This document shows positions 1 to 11,234 of a DNA stretch of 64,000 nt, piece by piece. Position 1 is the first letter of the stretch. The number at the start of each line of letters is the position of its first letter. A program made the position numbers and the translations under genes. The notes beneath the pieces are model-generated. The model saw only the letters and a program-made list of their open reading frames with translations. It searched no databases and was not told the origin of the DNA. The DNA lies in NCBI GenBank assembly GCA_025617745.1, contig CM046863.1, positions 4,846,160 through 4,910,159 on the forward strand, read 5' to 3'. The stretch is from Heliocidaris erythrogramma. Lineage: Eukaryota > Echinodermata > Echinoidea > Camarodonta > Echinometridae.

Positions 1-409
1 ATGATGAGATGGAATATTGGTAGTGACTTACCTGTATCGTTGAAGATAATACAATTTTTAAAAACGATATTTGGCAAGTTGAAAGGAAAGCATGACAGAC
101 AGGAGGGTCGGGAAAGAAAGAGAGAAAAGACATGAAAGTTGGGGGAGGAAAAGGAAACAGAAAAACAGAAATCGTCTGTTGAGAGCCAGAATGACATTAA
201 GTGTTATTCTTTCACTTTGAGCTAACGTCCTTCTCGCACTAAGCAGACGAAATGCTAACTTAGACAGAATATCAAACACACCAGTTAGTTTTCTTTATTT
301 TATGCTTGTCATCTATTTCGATAGCCCGTCCGTACAGAGGCGGTGCACCCGCGAGACAGGGGGGGGGGGAGCACAGTGCCCTCACCACTTTTTCCAAATA
401 CACTAAAAG
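1..409. other. AT/purine-rich sequence, no gene seen
   Basis: No coding region or recognisable element. The left part is rich in GA tracts, and a G run lies near 359-370. Short open frames here have no protein-like composition. Confidence 0.5.
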
Positions 410-895
410 TGACCTCCTTTCTCCCTGATAGGTGCCCATTTTACTGCTGGAAGAGCCCCTTTTTCTTTTTAATAATTGCCCTTTCTCCTTCTGATAAATG
501 CCTATTTTTCTCCTCTGACAAATGCCCCTTTTCAAATCTGATACATGTAATTGCATTCTTAGCTCTCTTATAAGTGCATTTTTCTCATTCTGGTAAGTGC
601 AATTACACCTCGGATGAGTGCCTTTTCCCTATCTGATCAGTACTTCTTTTCAAATATAATAATTGCCCCCTTTTCTCTCTAATATGTTCCCTTTTCTGCT
701 TTGATAAATGCATTTTTTTACTTATGAGAGGTGCCCCTTTTCTCTTCTAATAACTAAAAAGTACCCATTTTCCTTTTCTGATAAATGCCTCATTTAAAAC
801 CTGATAAGTGCCCCCTTTTTATTTCTGATAAATACCCCTTTTACTTTCTAATATGTACCCTAATCATCTTCTGATAAGTTCATCCTTATACCTAC
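410..895 (+). repeat. Degenerate minisatellite, unit about 30 bp
   Basis: The phrase CTGATAAGTGCCCCTTTT recurs with many variants (TGATAAATGCC, TAATAATTGCCC, TGATAAGTGCCCCC) every 25-35 bases. Units are too diverged to share one period, which suggests an old array. Related phrases (GTAGGTGCCCCTTTTGCT) recur near 2133-2150 and 2287-2300. Confidence 0.7.
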
Positions 896-1163
896 GTATT
901 TCCATTGGGTATTTCCCACTGTTTCTTACAAAAAGAGCTATATATATATCTTCAAAGAATCAGTGCGGCTTTATGTCGTAACATATTATACCCATATTAC
1001 TCCAATTACAATGTAAGCCAGCAGAGCTGGAGGCAAGATGGGCACAATCCCCCCCCCCCCCCCCCCAGCAAAGGATTTTTCATTCCACTAACTCAAAGAT
1101 GCCCATAATCTACACCAAGTCAGGGCAATATATCGCACAATAAATTTGATATCAATGTGATCC
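896..1163. other. Non-coding, contains an 18-base poly-C run
   Basis: No gene is visible. An uninterrupted C run spans 1049-1066 and is the only notable feature before the inverted-repeat element that follows. Confidence 0.5.
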
Positions 1164-1578
1164 TAATGCTACAGTCACACGGTCATGTTACGGACCCCCA
1201 AATAACGCAAATTTGAGCAAAAGTTACCTGTATTCTGCGGACGATACGGATTAGTTACGGATGTTACATATGAATTACGGATGTTACGGGTAAAACCTGT
1301 TGATGAGCCCATCCGCTGCCAACCCGCTGACACATGTAACGGACGACTTACGGACGATACGTATGAGCTACGTAGTTTAAGTATGGATAACGTATATTCT
1401 ACGGATGCTTACGTATATTTCATCCGCAGAAAAATTTTGAGATTTTCAAAATTCCCGCTGCGGATCTGCGTACGTCTGCGGATCCTGCGGATTAGGTTAC
1501 GGATGGATACGGATGCTTACGGATTTTTATCCGTAAGCATCCGCAGCTACCGTAAGTGGCCGTGTGACTGTAGCATTA
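1164..1578. mobile_element. MITE-like element with interior saturated by a TTACGGATG-type word
   Basis: Terminal inverted repeats lie at 1164-1185 and 1557-1578 and share the perfect outer core TAATGCTACAGTCACACGG. The 370 bp between them carry no coding sequence. They are filled with variants of TTACGGATG, GGATACGG and TGCGGAT, and near the right end with the same words inverted (CCGTAAGCATCCGC). The size and TIRs fit a non-autonomous DNA transposon. The superfamily is not assigned because no clear target-site duplication was found. The outer TCACACGG resembles the ends of the 6.07-kb and 11.2-kb elements. Confidence 0.75.
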
Positions 1579-2394
1579 AGAAAACGACAGGGTTAATGTA
1601 CGAATTATACATGTATATAGGCCAATTATAATGTATATAGGCCAATTGTATATAAGGTATGTATAAAGTCCACAAAAGAGCCATATACCTGTAGCTCCAA
1701 ATCATCAGAGAGGCTTCATAATAATACATTTCCCTACAGATATCAGCACAATAGTGAGGTAGTGGAGCAGGGGGTAGGAGGGGCACAATGCCGTAAATAT
1801 AATAATAAGCAGTGCCCCTGAATTATAAAAGGAACACCGACAATTGTTTTTTTTTTCTTTAAAAAAATCAAAAACTCACTCGCTACGCTAGCTATTATCT
1901 TCTTATCATATCAAGAAAATAAAACAAATATATCTTAATTTTTGCTCGCTCGCTTTGTTGCTCGCAAATGAATAATCAGACAAATTAATGCACTCAACCG
2001 CAAAGTATTTTGTTTTGGTTTGTAGATTAAAAAATAAAATGCGTTTCGAAAATGATTCTCGGTTGTGTATTGATCGGAATGTACCGGTCTAATGATTTGT
2101 CAAAGTGATATTTCCAGCTTGTTTCTACCCTTTGTAGGTGCCCCTTTTGCTGCCCCCCCCCACACACTTTAAAAGACGCTCCGCCGCCCCTGATGATGAT
2201 TAAATTGGGTGCAAACTGAACATCGTTACGGTAGGCTCCCCCCCCCCCCCCCACGCATCAAAAAAACGGATTGACCCCTTTTTTTGTAGGTGCTCCTTTT
2301 CTCCAAAAAGTGCCATTTTTGGTCCCCCGCCCCTGACTTTGTGACTCGTAACACTTCATAATTATATTAATATCATCAGGTGAATATTCATAAT
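1579..2394. other. Non-coding, low-complexity patches
   Basis: No gene recognised. Contains a TATA-rich stretch (about 1610-1660), a CACTCGCTACGCTAGC-like phrase near 1878-1892, GCTCGCTCGC near 1945-1954, and C runs near 2152-2160 and 2238-2251. Confidence 0.45.
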
Positions 2395-2830
2395 ATCACA
2401 TGTAACACACACGAACAATTGCATTCGCGTCTCTCAGTTTTAACTTATTTCAAACAAACTACAGAGAAGGCTACCATTACTTTCAATTGGACTTAAATTC
2501 TGCGTAATAGTTTCACTTATCTCTCATCAATAATGAGGGATTCGTACTCACGAATAGTTTACAGGATTATACCGGGGCATCAGCCAACGATGTAGTAGTG
2601 TACCGTTTGAATGTGTGCAGCTTGAAATGGAGGTGCGGAGCGTGTTACGTTATATCGGGTATTTCCAGCTTTCCAGTGCACACGGATCGGTGCACTAATT
2701 GAAAAGAAAATGCAAATACCAGCTATGCATATGAATACGTCACTGAAATTGAAAATTACGAGTTCAACTCGTTTTGTTAGTTTAAAGTATGGAGTTTGAA
2801 TGTAAAACATTGAACCTCAACATAGAGTCA
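2395..2830 (+). repeat. Dispersed repeat, S family copy 0
   Basis: This block aligns by eye with 18510-19000. Both contain TGTAAC-CACAC, ACAGAGAAGG/ATAGAGAAGG, the CAGC-A-GATGTAG phrase, the ATCGGGTATTTCCAGC core, GGATCGGTGCAC, and a TTAGTTTAAAGTATGGAGTTTG-like end. No protein frame is shared, so it is a diverged non-coding repeat. The GGGTATTTCC core also appears in the R family. Confidence 0.55.
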
Positions 2831-3889
2831 GGTCTGCTCCAACCGACTCACCTGACCGACTCCAACCAACTCACCTGATATAGGCTACTTCTGAAATCTA
2901 GCATATTGTAATGCAAATATAAAGGAACATAGCTTTACTCCCACGGAACAGTGGAACATTGCATGTCATGTTTATAAAACATATCTTCATTTATTTAATC
3001 TCGAAACATATAGGAGCAGGGAAGAAAATACATATGACTTTAGGGGAGATCACCCAGCTTTGAGTTAAAAATTCCACTTTTTATCATTTAAGAGGGGGGG
3101 GGGGGGGGGGGGGTACAGGGAACTAGTAGTAAACTTACATTTGGCCCATTTCAGAAAAAAAACGTCCAAATATAATCCTATAAAACCATGTACGAATGGA
3201 AAGGATATATATCAAGGAAAGTTACAATCACAAAATTTTGTCAAAATAAGTAGCATACATTATGCAAATTTGCCCGTTTTTGCCAATCTTAAAGTCTACG
3301 GATTACTTTTTACATTAGTAAGTTGATTTTTGGTACAGAGGTTCTGTAAATATATCTCTAGGAGGTGATTTAATTAGAATTAAAATACTTTATTTTGTTA
3401 TGATGAATTTATTTTGCATTTTATTGTTTTGGAACTAATTTTATGTTCATGACAATAAAACAAGAAAATCAAAACTGTTTATAAAATTCCAAATCATTCA
3501 CCATCTAGAGACACCTTCCATCAACAAGCATGCACAATTTGAATAGAAACAGACATCCCATACTTCAGTTATCCTGTTTTACATTAGACAATTAGTCGCA
3601 AAACTGATTCCTAGAAAAACAAAGAAAAACATAGGATCATATTGAGCATTTTGTTGCAAAAGTTGGGTAGATTCACATGTATGTGGGATTGTTGATTTAA
3701 TGGTACAGTGACATAATTTATATACCCATGGCCTGTAGATGGCGCTAGACTGTCATTTTCAATTTGGGCTATTGGCCACAGAGGCATGCAGTGATATACC
3801 TGTTTGCAAAAGAATCATGAAAATCAATTAATAATTAAGGAAATCTTGGCAAATTTTGTGAATGTGCAGTAATTAGTTAGCCAGGATTT
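2831..3889. other. Non-coding interval with a 20-base poly-G run
   Basis: No gene is visible. A small local repeat of CCAACTCACCTGA-like words occurs at about 2835-2880, and G(20) spans 3094-3113. The rest is AT-rich. Confidence 0.5.
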
Positions 3890-4148
3890 TTCAATGGGGG
3901 GGGGGGGGGGCAGACGTGAAGGATCCAACCGCATAGCCAGGATATCCTTTTAGGGGGGCAGTTGTGGGGCACGTGAAGAGTGCGAAATTGGTGATGAGCT
4001 CTGACGTTGTAGCGAATTCGAAAAAAAGAGAAAGATAACCGGCTCGTAGCAAACAAGTTTTGAAGCGGAAAGTTATAGTTCGACGCCTTGTCTGCTTTTC
4101 AGTGATTTGGACGCAATATTGCACTGTATGTGACAGAGGTTGGTGCTA

Positions 4149-5964
4149 GTTTGCAGGCACAAACCCTGATCAGTCGTAAAAGAGTGTCTGCACTGTAAGA
4201 CTACCATAGACCATATACACTGTTGGTCATAAAGGTGGAATAAAATATTTTTGAATAAAAATCGACAGTTTTGTTGGTATTTGAAAGGCTACGCGTAGAC
4301 AAAATGGTAATTGAGTGATTACATAATGTTTCCCCATTACACAGGTGACATTATAACATGAGAAATTTGGATTACGTAATAAATTCTTTTGTTGTAGACT
4401 ATAAAAGCCTATGCATATGATATTCTGTCCCTTTCCCTGATTTAGCACTGTGTATAAGAAGGTTGCATTTTTTCGAGTTCCTTGTACCGTTTGAAATAAA
4501 AATCGGTAGAGACGTTCCCTGGACTATGCCTGGTCCAACGGCAACAGCAACACGCGAGAGAGTGGTAGCACTGCGACAGGAGGGCTACAAGCAGACTGAT
4601 ATCGCAGAAGTCCTAGGGATATCACAGAGTGCAGTCTCTAAGATCCTGAAACTTCAACGTGAGGCGGGGAATGTGCGGCCACGGAAATCTCCAGGACGTC
4701 CCAGATTGACCACAAGAAGAGATGATCGCCAACTGTTGAATTTCAGCCGCAGAAACCGGAAATTGCCCACGAGCCGTCTTCGTCGCTTGTGGAGGAGATA
4801 TCATGGGATCAACGTTTCCCGGTCAACCGTTAATCGCAGATTGCTCCAACATGGTTACCGAGCACGACGGTTGACCAAATGTCCACGCCTGTCTGTTCGC
4901 CACAGAGTAGCTCGTCTTCTTTGGGCTAGGGAGCACAGAAGGCTTCATCCAGGACATTGGCAACATGTGGTCTTCACGGACGAGAGCCGGTTCATCCTTG
5001 ACCGAAAGGATGGGAGACAACGAGTTCGTCGATTAGCCGGGGAAAACCTTCGCGATGAATGTATCCACGAGACGACTCAAGGCGGAGGCGGCTCAGTGAT
5101 GATATGGGCCGGCATCCATTATGGAGGGAAAACGCCACTGGTGGTTCCGGACGGAAACGTCAACGCCGCCGCCTACAGGGATATCTTGGAGTTCCACTGT
5201 CTTCCATATGCAAGACGAGTGTATGGGCACAATTTCCGACTGCAGGATGACAACGCTAGACCGCACAGGGCCGCTGCAGTAAGGGAATTCCTGGAGGCAG
5301 AGGGCGTCGTACAGTTGCCATGGCCAGCTTGTTCGCCGGATATGAACCCCATAGAGCATGCATGGGATGCCCTAGGCCGAGCCATCAACGACAGAGAGGT
5401 CATTCCTCAAAATCTGCAGGAGTTGGCAGATGCTCTGAGGGAAGAATGGGACGCTATGCCTGTTGACGTCATCAACAAGCTAGTGGACAGCATGCCACGA
5501 CGTCTGCATGCGCTGGTTCGTGCCAGGGGTGGACATACCCGATACTAGTGACTGAGTAAGAACAATGACTCAAGTTTGATGCAAATTTGTCCATGAAATC
5601 ACAAAAAAGAAGTCATCTGGAAAACTGAGAGAGATTGAAAATAAATACTGTATCTCATGATCCTTTAATTTACTGTATATTGTCGTCATTGTTGTTCTAT
5701 GCTCATGACATCCATCGTTTAGGACATAAACTTGTAAAATATCACTGTCAAACGTGTGTAAAAGGCAGAATAATAAAGTAAAGTGGTTATCATGCACCAT
5801 AAATGCCATATTCAAATCATGTTGTAATAATTACGCTGTGAAAATTTGGTGAAAAAAAAGCTGCTCCTAACACATTGATACACCAGAAGGTAGCTGAATT
5901 AAGCTTCTCTCAAGACAAAATGATATTCTGATGAAGTGTCAAATTAGGGTCTGTGCTTGCAGAC
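4149..5964 (+). mobile_element. Tc1-type transposon, about 1.8 kb, with candidate TIRs and TA duplication
   Basis: Candidate terminal inverted repeats are 4149-4170 (starts GTTTGCAGGCACAAACCCT) and 5943-5964 (ends AGGGTCTGTGCTTGCAGAC). They match at 18 of 22 positions and are flanked on both sides by TA, the expected Tc1/mariner target duplication. The element sits inside the T-family tandem array and encodes one intact transposase. A second possible left end, TACACTGTTGGTCATAAAGG at 4216, looks like a Tc1-type TIR, but I found no inverted partner. The alternative is therefore a Tc1 copy nested in another element. The rest of the interior is AT-rich and non-coding. Confidence 0.6.
4526..5548 (+). 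CDS. Tc1/mariner-type DDE transposase (340 aa), apparently intact
   Basis: This enzyme would bind the element's terminal repeats and catalyse cut-and-paste transposition at TA sites in the nucleus. The start is the ATG at 4526, which gives 340 aa, the usual Tc1 size. An upstream in-frame ATG (4463) would add 21 residues with no family likeness. In the N-terminal third are helix-turn-helix-like segments (QTDIAEVLGISQSAVSKIL, residues 24-42) and a GRPR motif (57-60) linking the two DNA-binding halves. The catalytic triad is visible: D152 in FTDESRF, D242 in QDDNARPH, and E277 in SPDMNPIEHAWD. The second Asp and the Glu have 34 residues between them, so this is DD34E. The GGGGSVMIW motif is also present (186-194). 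No frameshift or stop is present, so the copy may be young. Confidence 0.93.
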   Translation: MPGPTATATRERVVALRQEGYKQTDIAEVLGISQSAVSKILKLQREAGNVRPRKSPGRPRLTTRRDDRQLLNFSRRNRKLPTSRLRRLWRRYHGINVSRSTVNRRLLQHGYRARRLTKCPRLSVRHRVARLLWAREHRRLHPGHWQHVVFTDESRFILDRKDGRQRVRRLAGENLRDECIHETTQGGGGSVMIWAGIHYGGKTPLVVPDGNVNAAAYRDILEFHCLPYARRVYGHNFRLQDDNARPHRAAAVREFLEAEGVVQLPWPACSPDMNPIEHAWDALGRAINDREVIPQNLQELADALREEWDAMPVDVINKLVDSMPRRLHALVRARGGHTRY

Positions 5965-6073
5965 TAGGTTGTTGCAGGGAGGGGGAGTTTCCCCCTTCCA
6001 GCGCAAAGCGCGAAAGCTCTGACGTTTTAGCAAATTTGAGAGAAAGATAACGGCTTGTAGAAAACAATTCTTA

Positions 6074-6804
6074 AAGCCCCTATCACACCAAACTCCACGA
6101 CTGCTACGACCGTCCCGACAACGCCGATTCTATAATTTTTGAAACATTTGTATGAGTCGGGGTAGAATCGTGTAAAAATACCCGAATCCCGGTTAAAAAA
6201 TTATACATTCCCGTTGCTGCCACGACTCTCCCCGATTGTGCCACGACTGATTCCCGACAGTCTCGATCCAGCCATGTACCAGCCACGACAGCACCCCGAT
6301 TATACCCACGACTCTCACGACTGAGTCCCGACAGTACCCGTTTGTGCCACGTTCTCGCCAAGACAGCGCCACGATCTATCCGATTGCGCCACGACTGAGC
6401 CACGCCACAGCCCCGATCTATCACCTTCTCTACCACGTCCGCGCCAAGACCTATAAATACAGCCGATTTGCAAGCAGACCTCACTTTCATTTTGACTGGG
6501 CCACGACCAATCCGACTGCACCACGACTGAGCCAAGACTGTGCCCGGACTATCCCGACCGCGCCACGTCCTCACGACGTTATAGCCACGATTTCTTAGAA
6601 TCGTGAGAGTTTCCCGATTATTAAGCTCCGACCTAAAAAGTCGTGACAGCCCTCCCGACCGTTCCCGACCCTCACGAACATGCCACGACTAACCCCGATC
6701 ACGCCACGACCTTCCCGACTTGGCCACGACTTTTCACCCGATTTTCCATATTTTTGAGTCGGGACTGTCGTGGCACGGTCGGGAAGCCCGGTGTGATAGT
6801 ACAG
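6074..6804. mobile_element. MITE-like element saturated with the word CCACGACT / CCCGAC
   Basis: The ends are an inverted pair: CTATCACACC (6080-6089) and GGTGTGATAG (6790-6799). Next to the left end lies CTACGACCGTCCCGAC, and next to the right end GTCGGGACTGTCGTGG. TTA stands outside each end (6071-6073, 6805-6807), a possible 3-bp target duplication. Nearly the whole interior is variants of CCACGACTG, CCCGATT and CCCGACAG, mostly in one orientation and flipped only near the right end. Comparison with the next tandem T unit shows it is an insertion. Long minus-strand open frames here are by-products of the repeats, not genes. Confidence 0.75.
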
Positions 6805-7160
6805 TTACGCGGAAAGTTACAGTTCGCCTCCTCTACTGCTTATTAATTACTCGGACACAATATTGCGCTGTATGTAACAGGGTGGGTGCAGGGAAGGGAG
6901 TTTCCCCCTTTCCCCCGAAGCGCGAAAGCTCTGACGTTTAAGCAAATTTGAGAGAAAGATAAACGGCTCGTAGCAAACATTTTTTTTAGCCGGAAAGTTA
7001 GAGTTCGACGCCCTGACTGATTTTGACGTGATACTGCACTATATGTAACAGGGGTAGGTGCAGGGAGGGGGAGGTTCCCCCTTCCCGCGCGAAGCCCGAA
7101 AGCTCTGACGTTTTAGCAAATTTGGGAAAAAGATAACGGCTTGTAGCAAACAGAGTCGAG

Positions 7161-7615
7161 AAATTCAGCAAGGCTACCTGAAGTTTAGATTTATTTCACA
7201 ACTTTAACCTTTGCCAATGCTGCTTTTATACACTTTATCTATCCTACATCGGGGGTGCAATATTTAGCAGGAGTCATATGAAACTTACATGATATAGCGA
7301 GCAAAGCAATTACATCTTTATTTTTTTCAAACTTTTTGAACCCTTTGAGCTATGTAAGATCTATATACTGGGGGAGCGAGATTACGTGATCCTGAAAGAA
7401 AATAATTATGCAAGGGAACAAATCGACCGAACTGTTTAAAATTTTCGAGAAAAAAAAGTATGTAGAATAGGTGTCACATGCCTATTCACCTGTTCTACTT
7501 ATTTTACATAATAGCAATGAAGGGATGTTCTTTTGTCTACCAGAGCAATTGTGGAGGGTACAATGAGGAGCTGTATATTTTGTCCGCTTTCTTTGTCATC
7601 GTGTTCATAGAGACA
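7161..7615. other. Non-coding spacer
   Basis: AT-rich; no gene, clear repeat boundary or RNA recognised between the T array and the first R unit. Confidence 0.4.
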
Positions 7616-10515
7616 GTGTCATTATTGTTTGTATAGTAGTCTCCCTTGCGGTATGGCCAATGTAATAGATTCAAATATGGTATAAATGTAAGTCTTTATC
7701 AGGCTTTAAAACACCCAGCTTTCCGATGTCTATGTTATCGGTCTTTATCCTTCAAACTTTGCTATTCATTATCAAACATGTAGAGGGCGACAGTGTGATT
7801 ACCACGACATACACCGTTAAATTCAAAAAGGAAGTACAGTGCGTAATATGGTGTGGTGATATTTATCGGGTATTCCCAGCTACGTAATGTCCATGGAAGA
7901 GTGCACAAATAGAAACAAATACAAAACTGTAGTATATCAAAGCACGATAATACCACTGTAGTTATGTGTCTCTAAACTGTTTACACTGTAAGGAACATGT
8001 ATTAATGTGTGAGTGATTTGTTCATGTAAACCCATTGCCTACTGGAAGCGGGTAGGCTCTGTATTAAGCTTATGTGAATGAGAGATTGCAGTAGTCAACG
8101 GGTTAAGTAGGCATAAATGCCTCTGCGATCTGTGATCCTGTATTCTCTCTTTGCTTATAATATTGAGAAAAAGACGCATTGTATTGCAAGTAAGGAACAA
8201 ATGTATTGACAAGAAAATACGTGTGTACTGTAGATTATTAACTGGTATCCTTGTGCAAGGTATTTTTTTCCAATAGCTTCACGGTTATCACCCCTGCTAT
8301 GATATGTTTCTTTCTTTCGTTTGTTTTCCTGATGAATTATCTCCCCCCCCCCCTCCCCCCCCCCCCCAAAAAAAAAATAAATAAATAAAAAAATAAATAA
8401 AAACATAAAAATAAAAAATAAAGACTAAAAAAGATAGAAAGAGAGAAAAGAAGTGAGAGAAAAGGCCTGAACAGGGCGGATTCCTCTCTCTCTCTCTCTT
8501 TCTCTTCCTTTCTCCCCCGTCTCTCTATCTCCCACTACCCCTCCTCTCTCTCTCTCTCTCTTTGTCTATTCCCCTTTCTATTTCTTTCTCCCCGTCTTTT
8601 TATATCTCACCTTCTCTATCCTCTCCTCTCTCTTTCTCTCTCTGTCCATCTCCTTTTTTCCTCTTTATCTCTCTTTCTGTCCTCTCCATTCTCTCTTTCT
8701 CTCTCCCCCTCTCTTTATTTTCCCCTCTCTCTATCTCTCACTTCCCCCCCCCCCCCCCTCTCTCTCTCTCTCTCTTTGACAGTTATTTTTATCTAAATTT
8801 CCTCTTCTACCTCATAAATATGTTGTTTATTTGCTACATAAAGACCCCTTTGCACCATAATAGCTTCTTTATCTGCCCTCTTTTAAGTGAAAGTTGAATA
8901 CACATAGAATAAGAAAAATAATACATTGATACACAGCTATGCTTTTTTCAGTGAACATATATCTTTGCCCCCTTTAAAGCTTAGGTCGATGAATAAAAAT
9001 CACATTTATTTGATTCTAGTAAAGTGCAGTACATTTTTTTTCACATCAATTAATCACCGTTACAATGGAGGAAGCGAGAACCCCAAAAGAGGAGTTTGTG
9101 TTGGGAACGCCAGGAACCATATCAATATCACACATTACTGTACGAACACCACTATGATATATGTTTGCAAAGTCAGAATAAGGAACTGAAAATAAAGAGG
9201 AAGCAGTAAATTAAAAAAAACGAGTGTCACTGGTATATCAGTTGATATTATAAAATCGATCGGTTACAACATGATTATTATCAACTTGAATATACAATAG
9301 CGTTTAGTGTGACATATCGTTGACTTGTGGTGTACGAGGTCAATCTATAAACAGTAAAACTACAAATATCAGTTAACATAATATCATAACAAATTACCAT
9401 ATACTACTAAAGCCATTCTGCAATGTAGGCCCTATCTCATTTGAAGTACGACTGATCTTAATGCCCCTATATATACAAACTCGTCATTACGATATTAGTA
9501 ATAAACTTCACTGACTTTGCAATAATAGGCGATTTTACATGCTATGAATTTATCTTTCAACAATTGAATTTTGATCATGGCAAAAGCGAAATATAAGAAA
9601 TAATATTTACATAAAGACCGATTAGGAAGACAAGAAATCATTATTTGCTCTGGATTTGAGTAACAGCATTCGACTTCACTTGTCAGCGAGAAACTATTTG
9701 CAAGTTGTATTTATAAGCACAGAATTCATTAAAAACCACTTGGTAAGTATATACATACGTTTACCACGGAACAAACAAAGTAAGCAAATATTGAACATAA
9801 TTATGCATTGTTAGTATCAGTAAGATCAACTGTATTAACTGATTTCAGTTTTCATCTTAAATTCAAGGCTGGTATTGAACCTAACATTTTCAGAGCATAC
9901 ATTTTTTTTTCTGTGATTGACCCCCCTTTAAACCCTCAACAATCGTTGGGTTAGGTATAGATATCTCCTAAAAATGTTAAATAAAATATCCCTCGTCTAT
10001 CGTTATGTTTTACATCCTGAGTTCCGAAATTATCATGATAAACAATCCTTACGATGCTATTAACAATATACAAAATATTGTCTACCCAAGCTAGTACGTT
10101 TATAACCAGGGGTGAACTGGCCATGGAGAGTTTGGGGAGTTTTACCCCAAGACCCAGTCGATATTTTGGTTGAAGATGGCTAGTCATATACACGAAAATG
10201 GAGGCGGTCAATTCGAAATTCCCACTCGAATTAATTTTTTTGATACCTTATCATCTTTCTTCTGAACATACTCTTTGACAACAACGAATTCAGTGAGTCC
10301 CGAATGAATCAATTTTGACAAAACAAACAAACGGGTATACTCGTACATGAAACTTTAGTAAGACATTTGCTTCCAAGACAAATAAACAAAGGTTACATGT
10401 TAGTAACGGTGTACAAAAACTTACTTGCTTTTATTTGGTAATAAAAATCAATGCCTAAATACCTAAATGCGATTTCCAATCATTTTTCATTGATATTTAG
10501 CTTCTGTTTATTTGG
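7616..10515 (+). repeat. Long dispersed unit R, copy 1 (about 2.9 kb, non-coding)
   Basis: This unit aligns in order with 10516-14735, and in parts with 36400-37130, 55605-55950, 57183-57316, 57960-61790 and (inverted) 63660-64000. Shared landmarks are CACCCAGCTTT, the core TTTATCGGGTATTCCC with CCATGGAAGAGTGCAC (7862-7905), GGAACATGTATTAATGTG, CTTCACGGTTATCA, a CT-rich block (8480-8780), TGGTATATCAGTTGAT, TTTGAGTAACAGC, and TATAACCAGGGG near 10100. No shared reading frame is seen. It may be an unclassified long transposable element or a diverged segmental duplication. Copy 1 lacks the four insertions found in copy 2, which makes it a useful empty-site reference. Confidence 0.7.
8480..8785 (+). 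repeat. Polypyrimidine (CT)n block
   Basis: CTCTCTC-rich low-complexity DNA within R copy 1, with short C runs. A composite run C(13)A(10) lies just upstream at 8355-8377. Serine/leucine-rich open frames here are low-complexity artefacts. Confidence 0.85.
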
Positions 10516-11089
10516 GGTTTTTCCTCATATTTTGTTTTGTCACGAGTTAAAAGGGAAGTGCAATACGTATAATGGTGTGATTAGATTTATCGGGTATTCC
10601 CATATTCACAATACGCAATGCCCTTGGAAGAGTGCACAAATAGAAATGAAAACAAATACAAATCTATTAATCTGGTATAATACTGCGACTACTATTCGAT
10701 TGTACTATTTGGATTTATGCGCATCTGAAAATATATTTACACTGTATCAAAGGAACATGTATTAATTGTGTTCGATTTGTTCATATTAAGTAGGGATAAA
10801 TGCCTCTTTGTTTATTATATACTAGGAAACTCAGGTATTCATTATAAAAGTACGTATGTTCTGTACATTATTAATATTGACATCCTTGAGCAAGGTTGAT
10901 TTTTTTTTCAGGAGTAGGTTCACGGTTATCATCCCTGGTACGAATACTATAGGCACGATCCACACCCTTATTGAAAATGGAATATCAAAACCAAGATATG
11001 GTTGTTTCTTTATTATTGTTTTTCACTGAATAGTCCCCTAACCCCTCCCAACAAAGGGAGGGGTGACAGAAGCTGGACAGGGCAAATGG

Positions 11090-11225
11090 GATCCCCCCCC
11101 CTCTCTCTCTCTCCCTCTGTCACCCCTCTCCCTCTTTCTTTCTTTCTCTCTCTGTCTTTCTCAGTCACCATCCTATCTCTCTTTCTAGCTTTCTTTTTCT
11201 TTTCATTGTTTGTATATTTTTTATC
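11090..11225 (+). repeat. Polypyrimidine block in R copy 2
   Basis: C run at about 11093-11100 followed by CTCTCT-rich sequence, corresponding to the CT block of R copy 1. A second part of the same block continues at about 11825-11945, after the inserted element. Confidence 0.8.
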
Positions 11226-11234
11226 AATAGTTAT

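Larger units (their letters stand above)
3890..7160 (+). repeat. Tandem array of about 180-bp units (T family), broken by two transposons
   Basis: Four units are recognisable by the phrases GCTCTGACGTTTTAGC, AGAAAGATAACGGCTCGTAG, GGAAAGTTA-AGTTCG and ATATTGC-CTGTATGT. They lie at about 3890-4146, 5967-6890, 6891-7058 and 7059-7160. Unit 1 is separated from unit 2 by the Tc1 element. Unit 2 is split by the element at 6074-6804. The intact third unit serves as an empty-site reference for both insertions. A detached fragment of the same unit lies near 63466-63520. No coding function is apparent. Confidence 0.75.

Noticed and set aside
6104..6574. 156-codon minus-strand open frame
   Set aside because: It lies wholly in the CCACGACT word array of a MITE-like element. 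The Arg/Ser/Trp-rich product is a translation of the repeat.
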